A DNA stretch of 36,164 nucleotides from Acidobacteriota bacterium (lineage in GTDB: Bacteria > Acidobacteriota > Holophagae > Holophagales > Holophagaceae): NCBI GenBank assembly GCA_021802985.1, contig JAJZQW010000020.1, positions 1 to 36,164 on the forward strand. Direction: 5' to 3'. Made by a program: the position numbers and the translations under genes. Position 1 is the stretch's first letter; each line of letters begins with the position of its first letter. Positions 30,146 to 36,164 of the stretch are shown here, one piece after another. The notes under the pieces were generated by a model. That model was given only the letters and a program-made list of their open reading frames with translations, did no database searches and was not told the origin of the DNA.

Positions 30146-32509
30146 GCCAAACTGCACGGGATCGCGGTCCAGGCTGATGGCGCCCCCGGGGGGGAGGGGC
30201 GAGCGGCGCAGGACTTCGCTGAGGGCGCCCCGCCCACCCTTGAGCAGGAGGTGCATGCGCCAGCGGTCCCGAACGCGCGGCACGGGGGCCTCCAGGGGGC
30301 CGAGGACGCGGAGGCCGGGTACGGTCAGGCGGGCCTTGAAGGCCTCCAGGGCCTCCTGGGCCTCCCGGATCGAATCGGCCTCGGCGCGGTAGAGGGACAG
30401 GGCCGTGAAGGGTGGGTAGCCCAGGCCTTCGCGGAAGGGCAGTTCGGCGGCGGCGAAGCCCTCGAAATCCTGAGCCAGGGCGAAGGTGATGGCCGGATGG
30501 TCCGGGGAATAGGTCTGGAGGATGACCCGGCCCGGCAGGTCGGCCCGCCCGGCGCGGCCCGCGACCTGGGTAAGCAACTGGAAGGTGCGTTCGGCGGCCC
30601 GGAAGTCCGCCACTTTGAGGCCCTGGTCCGCATTCAGCACGCCCACCAGGGTGAGGCCCGGAAAGGTGTGTCCTTTCGCCAGCATCTGGGTGCCGACCAG
30701 GATGTCCACTTGGCCCTTTTCCGCGGCGAGGAGACCGGCCTCCAGGGAGCCCCGGCGCCGGGTGGTATCCCGGTCCAGGCGCAGGATGCGCGCCGCGGGG
30801 AAGAGGGTGTGGAGATGTTCCTCCACCTGTTCCGTGCCCTCCCCCACGCCCCGCAGATGGTCGGCGCCGCAGTCCGGGCAGGCCTCCGGCGGCACGGTCT
30901 CGAAGCCGCAGAGATGGCAGCGCAGGCGCCAGTCGCCCCGGTGGTAGGTGAGCGAGATGGCGCAGTGGGGACAGCCCAGGGCCTTGCCGCAGGCCCGGCA
31001 CATCCAGAAATTTTCGTAGCCGCGCCGGTTCAGCAGCAGCAGGGATTGCTCACCGCGGGCCAGGGTCTCCGTCATCGCCTGCATCAGGGGTGGGGCCAGG
31101 ATCACCTTGCGGCGGGCCTGTCGGAAGGCCTCCCGCAGGTCCACCACTTCCACCGTGGGCAGGTTCACGCCCGCCGGGCGCTCGCGAAGGCGCAGCAGCC
31201 GGTAGCGCCCGGACTGGGCCGCATGCCAGCTCTCCAGGCTGGGGGTGGCGCTGCCGAGAATCACCGGACACCCCTCGATCTGGGCCCGCTTCACGGCGAG
31301 ATCCCGGGCGTGGATCCGGGGATGTTCCTCGGACTTGTAGGACCCCTCCTGCTCCTCGTCCACCACCACCAGCCCGATATCGCGAAGGGGGGCCAGCACG
31401 GCGTTGCGCACCCCCACAAAGAGGTCCGCCCCGTTGCCCAGCAGCCGCACCACGTCGCCATGTTTCTCTCCGGCGTTGAGGCCCGCGTGGCCCACGGCGA
31501 CCCGGCCCGGGAAGCGGGCCTCCAGGCGCTCCAGCAGACTCGGGGTGAGGCCGATCTCCGGCACCAGCCAGAGCACCCGCTTCCCCGCGGCCAGCACGCG
31601 CTCCGCCAGGGCCAGGTAGACCTCGGTCTTGCCGGAGCCCGTGACGCCCTGCAGAAGGTGGACGCCGAAGCTGCCCAGGGCGACGCCATCAAGGGCCACG
31701 CGCTGTTCCTCGTTCAGGTCCACCACGCGATCCAGTCCGGCCTCGCGCCGCTGGGCCAGCAGGTCCATCCGCTTCATCCGTTCGATGAGGCCCCGCTTCT
31801 CCAGGGTGGCCAGCACCGAGGCGCCCACGCCCGCGGCCTCCAGCAGTTCCGGTTCCATCAACGCGCCCCCGGAATCCTCCAGGGCCAGCAGCACCTTCGC
31901 CTGGGCGGGCGTCACCCGTGCCGGGTGGGGACGGCCCGTGAGCCGCGCCTCCGTGAAGCCTGCCCCGCGCAGGTTCTGGCGATGCAGCAGGGTGGGCAGG
32001 AGGGTGGGCTCCCGGTGCCAGGCCTCGCCCAGCTCCGCCATGGCCTGCCAATCGCCCCGCTCCCGATAGAAGGACAGTCGCTGTCCATCGTCCTCCGACT
32101 CCCAGCGCGGCAGCAGCGCCTGCGGCAGGCACAGCGGTAGGAGGTGCGCCTCCAGGCAGCCGTAGTAGCGGGCGGCGAAGGCCAGCAGCTCCCGCAGGCC
32201 CGGCGGCAGAAGGGGAAAGGGATCCACCACACCTTCGATGGGGCGCAGTTTCAGGTTGCGGCCAGGAAGTCTGGACGCGCTGGCCGGGCTCTGCCCGGTC
32301 AGCGCGTGGGGGGCCGCGGGGGGGACATCGCGAGCGGTAGCGAGCAGGCGGTCCCCCCCCGACAGGTCAGGCCCCATGGCCAGGCCCACCGCGCTGCTGT
32401 TCCGCACCTTCACGCGGACCCGCACCCACGCAGGCAGCCCCTCCGGCGCCAAGTAAGTCAGCGGCGGCAGGGGGCGGTTGAGCTGGACGAGTGTGGGAAC
32501 GAGGGCCAT
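30143..32509 (-). CDS. priA: PriA, primosomal helicase N'
   Basis: PriA reloads the replisome at stalled forks. The ATG at 32509 starts the family N-terminus (LVPTLVQLNRPLPPLTYLAPEGL); the longer frame to 32734 lies over tsaD. 788 aa: DNA-binding domain, Walker A GVTGSGKTEVYL (about 285), DEEQ box VVVDEEQEGSYK (about 380), zinc cysteines CRACGKALGCPHC, CHLC and CPDC (about 500-555), and TQMLAKGHTFPGLTLVGVLNAD. Residues about 46-85 (DLSGGDRLLATARDVPP and on) are an in-frame palindromic insert lacking family counterpart; LKLRPIEGVVD resumes the fold. Divergent from tsaD with 23 bases between. Confidence 0.95.
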   Translation of the reverse strand: MALVPTLVQLNRPLPPLTYLAPEGLPAWVRVRVKVRNSSAVGLAMGPDLSGGDRLLATARDVPPAAPHALTGQSPASASRLPGRNLKLRPIEGVVDPFPLLPPGLRELLAFAARYYGCLEAHLLPLCLPQALLPRWESEDDGQRLSFYRERGDWQAMAELGEAWHREPTLLPTLLHRQNLRGAGFTEARLTGRPHPARVTPAQAKVLLALEDSGGALMEPELLEAAGVGASVLATLEKRGLIERMKRMDLLAQRREAGLDRVVDLNEEQRVALDGVALGSFGVHLLQGVTGSGKTEVYLALAERVLAAGKRVLWLVPEIGLTPSLLERLEARFPGRVAVGHAGLNAGEKHGDVVRLLGNGADLFVGVRNAVLAPLRDIGLVVVDEEQEGSYKSEEHPRIHARDLAVKRAQIEGCPVILGSATPSLESWHAAQSGRYRLLRLRERPAGVNLPTVEVVDLREAFRQARRKVILAPPLMQAMTETLARGEQSLLLLNRRGYENFWMCRACGKALGCPHCAISLTYHRGDWRLRCHLCGFETVPPEACPDCGADHLRGVGEGTEQVEEHLHTLFPAARILRLDRDTTRRRGSLEAGLLAAEKGQVDILVGTQMLAKGHTFPGLTLVGVLNADQGLKVADFRAAERTFQLLTQVAGRAGRADLPGRVILQTYSPDHPAITFALAQDFEGFAAAELPFREGLGYPPFTALSLYRAEADSIREAQEALEAFKARLTVPGLRVLGPLEAPVPRVRDRWRMHLLLKGGRGALSEVLRRSPLPPGGAISLDRDPVQFG
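32262..32372. repeat. Compound palindromic insert inside priA
   Basis: Two hairpins lie in tandem. The first is GCGCTGGCCGGGC / GCCCGGTCAGCGC (32277-32289 / 32293-32305), a 13-bp stem with one mismatch and a TCT loop. The second is CGGGGGGGAC / GTCCCCCCCCG (32317-32326 / 32351-32361) around GCGAGCGGTAGCGAGC. The stretch is in frame in priA and supplies about 35-40 extra residues. The outer limits are estimates. Confidence 0.75.
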
Positions 32510-32532
32510 TGGCCCCAGGTTACACTTGAGGG

Positions 32533-33552
32533 ATGCTGGTCCTGGGTCTCGAGTCCTCCTGCGACGACTGCTCCGCCGCCGTGGTGGAGGAAACGGCCCA
32601 CGGCCCCGTCCTGAAATCCATGGTGAGGAAGAGCCAGGACGGCATCCACGGGCCCTTTGGCGGCGTGGTGCCGGAGTTGGCGGCTCGGGAGCATCTGCTG
32701 CAGGTGCGCTCCGTGATGGCCGAAGCCCTGGCAAAGGCCGGGGTCGGACTGGCGGACCTGGATCGCCTCGCGGTCACCCGCGGCCCTGGGCTGGTGGGCA
32801 GCCTCCTGGCCACCTTCAGCGCCAGCAAGGCCATCGCCTGGCGCGAGGGCATCCCCTGGGTGGGGGTGCATCATCTGCTCGGCCACCTGAACGCGGCTCG
32901 CTTCGCCGTCCCGGACCTGCCCTTCCCCGCCCTGGCCCTGCTGGTCTCCGGCGGCCACACGCACCTCTACTTGGCCCGGAACTGGACCTCCCTGGAACTG
33001 CTGCAGAAGACCCGGGACGATGCCGCGGGCGAGGCCTTCGACAAGACGGCGCGGATGCTGAACCTGGGCTATCCGGGCGGACCCGTGGTGGATGCCTGTG
33101 CCGCCCGGGCGCCGAAGGCCGCCGAGCCGTTCACGCCGCCGAAGTTCCGGGATGGGAAGGCCTCCTGGAGTTTCTCGGGCCTCAAGACCGCCGTGAAACT
33201 CCGGGTGGAACGTACCCCCGGCCTGGCGGAGGCCGGCGCGGAGGACCTTGCGGTCCAGGGCCTCTGCCGCAGCCTCCAGGAGGCCATCTCCGGCTGGCTG
33301 CTGAAGCCCGTGCCTGAACTCGCACGAGCGAATGGGGCGCGGAGTCTGATCATCAGCGGGGGCGTGGCCTGCAACTCGCGCCTGCGGACGGATGCCGCGA
33401 CCCTGGCCGCCCGCGAAGGCTTGGTCCTGGCCATCCCCGAACCCAGGCTCTGCACGGACAACGGCGCCATGATCGCCGCCGCCGGGGCCCTGCTTCCGGT
33501 GGAGGTCGATCCCTGGCCGCAGAACGCCGATGCGGATCTAAAACTGGCCTGA
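32533..33552 (+). CDS. tsaD: TsaD, tRNA t6A threonylcarbamoyltransferase
   Basis: TsaD transfers the threonylcarbamoyl group to A37 of ANN-decoding tRNAs. 339 aa: LVLGLESSCDDCSAAVVE at the N-terminus, GPFGGVVPELAAREH, the iron-binding HHLLGHL (H114, H118), LVSGGHTHLYLA, the DAAGEAFDKTARML loop and the C-terminal CTDNGAMIAAAG with the metal Asp. GAGGG precedes the ATG. Divergent from priA; the downstream GxxExxY gene starts 19 bases after its stop. Confidence 0.96.
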   Translation: MLVLGLESSCDDCSAAVVEETAHGPVLKSMVRKSQDGIHGPFGGVVPELAAREHLLQVRSVMAEALAKAGVGLADLDRLAVTRGPGLVGSLLATFSASKAIAWREGIPWVGVHHLLGHLNAARFAVPDLPFPALALLVSGGHTHLYLARNWTSLELLQKTRDDAAGEAFDKTARMLNLGYPGGPVVDACAARAPKAAEPFTPPKFRDGKASWSFSGLKTAVKLRVERTPGLAEAGAEDLAVQGLCRSLQEAISGWLLKPVPELARANGARSLIISGGVACNSRLRTDAATLAAREGLVLAIPEPRLCTDNGAMIAAAGALLPVEVDPWPQNADADLKLA

Positions 33553-33571
33553 AACCGCCACAGGAAACGCC

Positions 33572-33991
33572 ATGCCCGACATCAAGTCCCTATGCGATCA
33601 GATCCGCCAGACCTCGTTCCAGATCCACAGCTACCTTGGAAGCGGTCACCTCGAGAAGGTGTACGAGAACGCTCTGGCCCACCGATTGCGCAAGGCTGGA
33701 CTGAAGGTCGAACAGCAGCGCCCCATCAAAGTCTTCGATGAAGACGGCACTCTGATTGGAGACTACCTGGCCGATCTGTTTGTAGAAGACGTACTGGTTG
33801 TAGAGCTGAAAGCCGCAAGGAGCCTGGCTCCCGAACACGAAGCCCAGGTGCTGGGCTACCTCAAAGCTTCGAGGATCGAACACGGGCTATTGATCAACTT
33901 TGGAGCCACGAAATTCGAGATCCGCAAATTTATTTGGAATGAAAATCAGCCACAAAGAACACAAAATACACAAAAGAATGAAGCTTTGTGA
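33572..33991 (+). CDS. GxxExxY protein 2, PD-(D/E)XK nuclease-like
   Basis: 139 aa. Motif G25-HL-E28-KV-Y31 (in LGSGHLEKVYENAL) gives the family its name. Nuclease-like residues: D68 (YLADLF), E78 and K80 (VVELK), the same D-x9-E-x-K as the first copy, then EHEAQVLGYLKAS and GLLINFG. It is more A+T-rich than tsaD and gatC. The last residues (QPQRTQNTQKNEAL) are the translation of a hairpin repeat that begins inside the gene. The weak repeat-like GCCACAGGAAACGCC just before the ATG may be a worn left end. It differs clearly from copy 1, so it is not a recent duplicate. Confidence 0.88.
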   Translation: MPDIKSLCDQIRQTSFQIHSYLGSGHLEKVYENALAHRLRKAGLKVEQQRPIKVFDEDGTLIGDYLADLFVEDVLVVELKAARSLAPEHEAQVLGYLKASRIEHGLLINFGATKFEIRKFIWNENQPQRTQNTQKNEAL

Positions 33992-34010
33992 CCTTTGTGC
34001 CTTTTGTGGC
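33949..34010. repeat. Hairpin element of CACAAAG-type units at the end of GxxExxY gene 2
   Basis: Arms 33949-33976 and 33984-34010 are inverted copies, each beginning GCCACAAA at its outer end and made of three 9-10-base CACAAA units, with a 7-base loop. The gene's last 14 codons are in the left arm. Bases 34011-34036 (CATTCT, a T run, TTGTGATTTATGTGG) look like further decayed units that could pair with the GAATG at 33976-33980. The hairpin lies between the GxxExxY gene and gatC and could also act as a terminator. Confidence 0.8.
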
Positions 34011-34045
34011 CATTCTGTTTTTTTGTGATTTATGTGGAGCCTGAT

Positions 34046-34330
34046 ATGGACGTGACCCGCGAGGATGTGCTGCGCTGCGCCCGATTGGCCCACCTGAGCC
34101 TGGTCGAGGATGAGGTGGAACCCATGCGCCTCGCCATGGAGCAGATGCTGAACCACGCCGCCAGCCTGGACGAACTTCCCCTGGATGACATCGAGCCCAC
34201 CCCGCCTGGCCTCGGTCGCCCCTTGCCCAGGCGGGAGGATGAATCCCGCGACGGGTTCACGCAGGCGCAGGCTCTGGCCAACGCCCCCGCGCAGGGCCGT
34301 GGGCACTTCGTCGTGCCGAAGGTGCTATAG
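34046..34330 (+). CDS. gatC: GatC, amidotransferase subunit C
   Basis: Small stabilising subunit of the GatCAB amidotransferase, which turns misacylated Glu-tRNA(Gln) or Asp-tRNA(Asn) into the correct aminoacyl-tRNA. 94 aa: VTREDVLRCARLAHLSLVEDEVEPM at the start, MLNHAASLDELPLDDIEPT in the middle and the usual GHFVVPKVL end. The ATG at 34046 is preceded by GGAG. An in-frame upstream start at 33995 lies in hairpin DNA and is rejected. gatA and gatB do not follow, so the complex is encoded at separate sites. Confidence 0.93.
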   Translation: MDVTREDVLRCARLAHLSLVEDEVEPMRLAMEQMLNHAASLDELPLDDIEPTPPGLGRPLPRREDESRDGFTQAQALANAPAQGRGHFVVPKVL

Positions 34331-34332
34331 GC

Positions 34333-34911
34333 CTACCAATCGCCGCCGGAGTCCCCACCACCCGAATCGCTACCGCCGGAATCGCCGCCCGAATCCCCCC
34401 AGTCGCTGGATCCGGAACCGGAGTCGCCCCAGTCGCTGGAGGAGCCGTCTGAAGACCCGCCGCCCCAGCCGGCATCGCCGCTGCGGTCATGGGACTGTCC
34501 GCCCCCCATCATGCTGCCGATCATCATGCCGGTCAGGAGGCCGCCCATGCCCCCGCCCTGCGGGCCAAAGCCACCCTGTCCGGGAGCCATCCCCTGCATG
34601 GGCGCATCCAGACCGAGGCGCCGACGGGCGGAAGGAGGCAGCTCCTCATCCTTCAATTCCTGCAGCCCGGCCTGGGCGCCGCAGTAGCCGCAGCTCCATT
34701 TCACGGACCGGAGGCCATCCCAATCCTGCTTCATCTTGTCGCCCGTGGCGCCACAGGTGGGGCACTTCGGATAGGGGCAGGGGAAGGTGTGCGCTTCGAG
34801 GGGCCCCGTGGGCAGGGCCCGCCGAGCCGCGCCCAACTGCTCCGGGCGATCCCTTCGCCCCCGCAAGGCGAAGTAGAGGACGATGCCAGCGATGAGGACG
34901 ATCCAGAACAT
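34333..34911 (-). CDS. Membrane-anchored zinc-ribbon protein with Ser/Gly/Asp tail
   Basis: 192 aa, not a recognised family. One N-terminal membrane helix (MFWIVLIAGIVLYFALRG), a basic stretch, then a zinc-ribbon-like domain: CPYPKCPTC (C45, C50, C53) and CGYC (C74, C77). The C-terminal third is Met/Gly-rich followed by repeated SSDWGDSG and GGDSGG units, a low-complexity acidic tail ending GGDW. Start ATG 34911 is chosen at the membrane helix; an ATG at 34929 is possible. It ends two bases from gatC, convergent. It may be an envelope or membrane-associated protein (inference). Confidence 0.75.
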   Translation of the reverse strand: MFWIVLIAGIVLYFALRGRRDRPEQLGAARRALPTGPLEAHTFPCPYPKCPTCGATGDKMKQDWDGLRSVKWSCGYCGAQAGLQELKDEELPPSARRRLGLDAPMQGMAPGQGGFGPQGGGMGGLLTGMMIGSMMGGGQSHDRSGDAGWGGGSSDGSSSDWGDSGSGSSDWGDSGGDSGGSDSGGGDSGGDW

Positions 34912-34981
34912 GGGAACCCCCGAGGGCATCCAGGGTAGCGCGGCCGTCCAGAGTCCGGGCGATGCTGGCATCATCACCTTC

Positions 34982-36103
34982 ATGCACGCCCGCCTGCCGC
35001 TTCCCGAGGACCGCCCCTGGCGGGTTCTGGGGCTCATGTCCGGCACCAGCGCCGACGGCGTGGATGCGGTTCTCATCCAAGTAGACCCGCAGGGGTTCCA
35101 GGGGGGGTGCCCCTTCCGGGCCCTGTCCGGGCACCGCCACGCGCCCTACCCGGATCCGCTGCGGAACCAGGTGCTCGCCGCCGCGGCCGATCGCCTGGGT
35201 GCCGCGGATCTCTGCATCCTCCAGCGGCACCTCGGCGACCACCACGCGGCCGCGGCACGCGAGCTGTGCGACACCCTGGGCCTGCGGCCGGATCTGGCCG
35301 CCCTGCACGGCCAGACGGTCCAGCACCATCCAGACCAGGGCGCCAGCCTACAACTGGCCGATCCCTACGTGCTGGTCGAGGCCCTCGGCTGCCCGGTGGT
35401 GTGGGACCTGCGGCGGCGGGACCTGGCCCTGGGCGGCCAGGGCGCACCCCTGGTCCCCCTCACCGAACGTTGGCTGCACGGCGCCGGTCCCTGGCTGGCC
35501 CTCAACCTGGGCGGCATCGCCAACCTCAGCGCCTGGGATGGCCATTGCCTCCGGGCCTGGGACACGGGCCCCGCCATGTCGCTGCTGGATCTGGCCGCCC
35601 GACGCTGGCTGGGTCTGCCCTTCGATCCCGAGGGCGCCGCCGCCACGGGTGCGGTCGATGACAGCTGCCTCCAGCGATGGCTGGAACATCCCTACTTCCG
35701 TCAGGCACCCCCGAAATCCACGGGCCGGGAAACCTTCGGCGAAGCCTGGCTCGAGGCCGAGGCGCCGGCCCTCGAAGCCCGGCCCCTGCCGGACCGCCTG
35801 GCCACCCTGGCGGCCTTCAGTGCCGAGGCCGTGGCCCGGGAGGCGGCTCGCCTGGGGGTCCTGCCGCCCGGCACGCGCGGCCTGGTCAGCGGCGGCGGCA
35901 CCCGTCACAAGCGCCTCCGCGAAGCGCTGGCCCGGCGACTGCCCCTCCCCCTGGAGGAGGATGTGACCTTCCCGCCCGGCGCCCGCGAGGCGGTGAGCTG
36001 GGCGCTCCTGGGCGCCGCCAGCGCCCTGGGCCTGGCGTGGAATCTGCCGGAGGTCACCGGCGCCCGGCGCCCGGTCGCGTTGGGGAGCTGGGTGTGGCCT
36101 TGA
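34982..36103 (+). CDS. anmK: AnmK, anhydro-N-acetylmuramic acid kinase
   Basis: Phosphorylates and opens 1,6-anhydro-MurNAc in cell-wall recycling. 373 aa from ATG 34982: VLGLMSGTSADGVDAVLIQVDP at the N-terminus, LHGQTVQHHPDQG, LALNLGGIANLSAW, AWDTGPAMSLLDLAARRWLGLPFDPEGA, and GLVSGGGTRHKRLREALARRL at the C-terminus, the actin-like ATPase fold of the family. The ribosome site is weak. Divergent from the zinc-ribbon gene. Confidence 0.95.
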   Translation: MHARLPLPEDRPWRVLGLMSGTSADGVDAVLIQVDPQGFQGGCPFRALSGHRHAPYPDPLRNQVLAAAADRLGAADLCILQRHLGDHHAAAARELCDTLGLRPDLAALHGQTVQHHPDQGASLQLADPYVLVEALGCPVVWDLRRRDLALGGQGAPLVPLTERWLHGAGPWLALNLGGIANLSAWDGHCLRAWDTGPAMSLLDLAARRWLGLPFDPEGAAATGAVDDSCLQRWLEHPYFRQAPPKSTGRETFGEAWLEAEAPALEARPLPDRLATLAAFSAEAVAREAARLGVLPPGTRGLVSGGGTRHKRLREALARRLPLPLEEDVTFPPGAREAVSWALLGAASALGLAWNLPEVTGARRPVALGSWVWP

Positions 36104-36164
36104 AGTGGGCCCGGTGGCTGGACCACGTCCCCCCCTGGCTCGCCTGGGGCGCGGCGGCCTCCAT
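36094..36164 (+). CDS. Start of an unidentified gene (partial)
   Basis: A frame opens at GTG 36094, six bases after GGGGAG, overlaps the anmK end by 10 bases and stays open to the edge. It reads MALKWARWLDHVPPWLAWGA and is Trp-rich. A TTG at 36100 is another possible start. Too short to assign. Confidence 0.5.
   Translation, partial: MALKWARWLDHVPPWLAWGAAAS

Noticed and set aside
30251-32140. 629-codon plus-strand frame opposite priA
   Set aside because: Shadow of priA, which carries helicase and zinc motifs on the other strand.

Overview
The window looks like chromosomal DNA of a high-GC Acidobacteriota, most likely class Holophagae (Geothrix/Holophaga-like). This is inferred from the flagellar, minor-pilin and housekeeping protein sequences and the general gene style; no database search was possible. 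It is gene-dense, with one divergent rRNA operon end and no tRNA genes or CRISPR array seen.

Layout. 1-45 is the 5' end of a 16S rRNA gene on the minus strand, followed by its leader and promoter region. trmFO and an unknown membrane-anchored protein read away from it. 3049-8646 (minus) is a flagellar cluster, flgH-flgI-flgJ-flgM-orf-flgN-flgK-flgL. It has a sigma-54-like site before flgH and a sigma-28-like site before flgM, i.e. a hierarchical flagellar programme written in the DNA. The same strand continues upstream with prmC and a two-subunit class I fumarase. A DsrE-like protein and a Cys-rich protein form a small plus-strand pair, followed by a large MmeI-family (type IIL) restriction-modification enzyme. 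holA-lptE-GxxExxY-hpt lies on the minus strand. An ECF sigma factor, a putative anti-sigma factor and a Spy/CpxP-like periplasmic protein lie on the plus strand. RNase J and rsmA follow on the minus strand. 22614-30000 (minus) is a type IV pilus minor-pilin operon, fimT-pilV-pilW-pilX-pilY1. priA and tsaD are divergent; then come a second GxxExxY gene, gatC, a zinc-ribbon membrane protein (opposite strand), anmK and the start of one more gene.

Most interesting signal. Several short, palindromic, internally periodic DNA elements are scattered between and inside genes. (i) Two GxxExxY genes, small proteins with an intact PD-(D/E)XK nuclease-like pattern, are both tied to such DNA. The first is bracketed by inverted ~40-bp ends made of 9-12-nt CGCGGAAG-like units. 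(ii) The same ends, sharing the box GCTGGTCGCGGAA, enclose a 181-bp gene-less copy between two convergent genes, which looks like a non-autonomous derivative. (iii) The second GxxExxY gene runs into a hairpin built of CACAAAG-like units. (iv) A hairpin of ATCACCGTT-like units of the same design sits in frame inside the MmeI-family gene. (v) A different double palindrome sits in frame near the N-terminus of PriA. Together these suggest a family of GxxExxY-nuclease-associated hairpin elements that spread through intergenic and even coding DNA. That is an inference from architecture; mobility is not shown by the sequence.

Other points: flgN appears to be split by one missing base in a G6 run; the lptE start lies in repeat DNA; pilY1 and the target-recognition part of the MmeI-like gene look richer in A+T than their surroundings.
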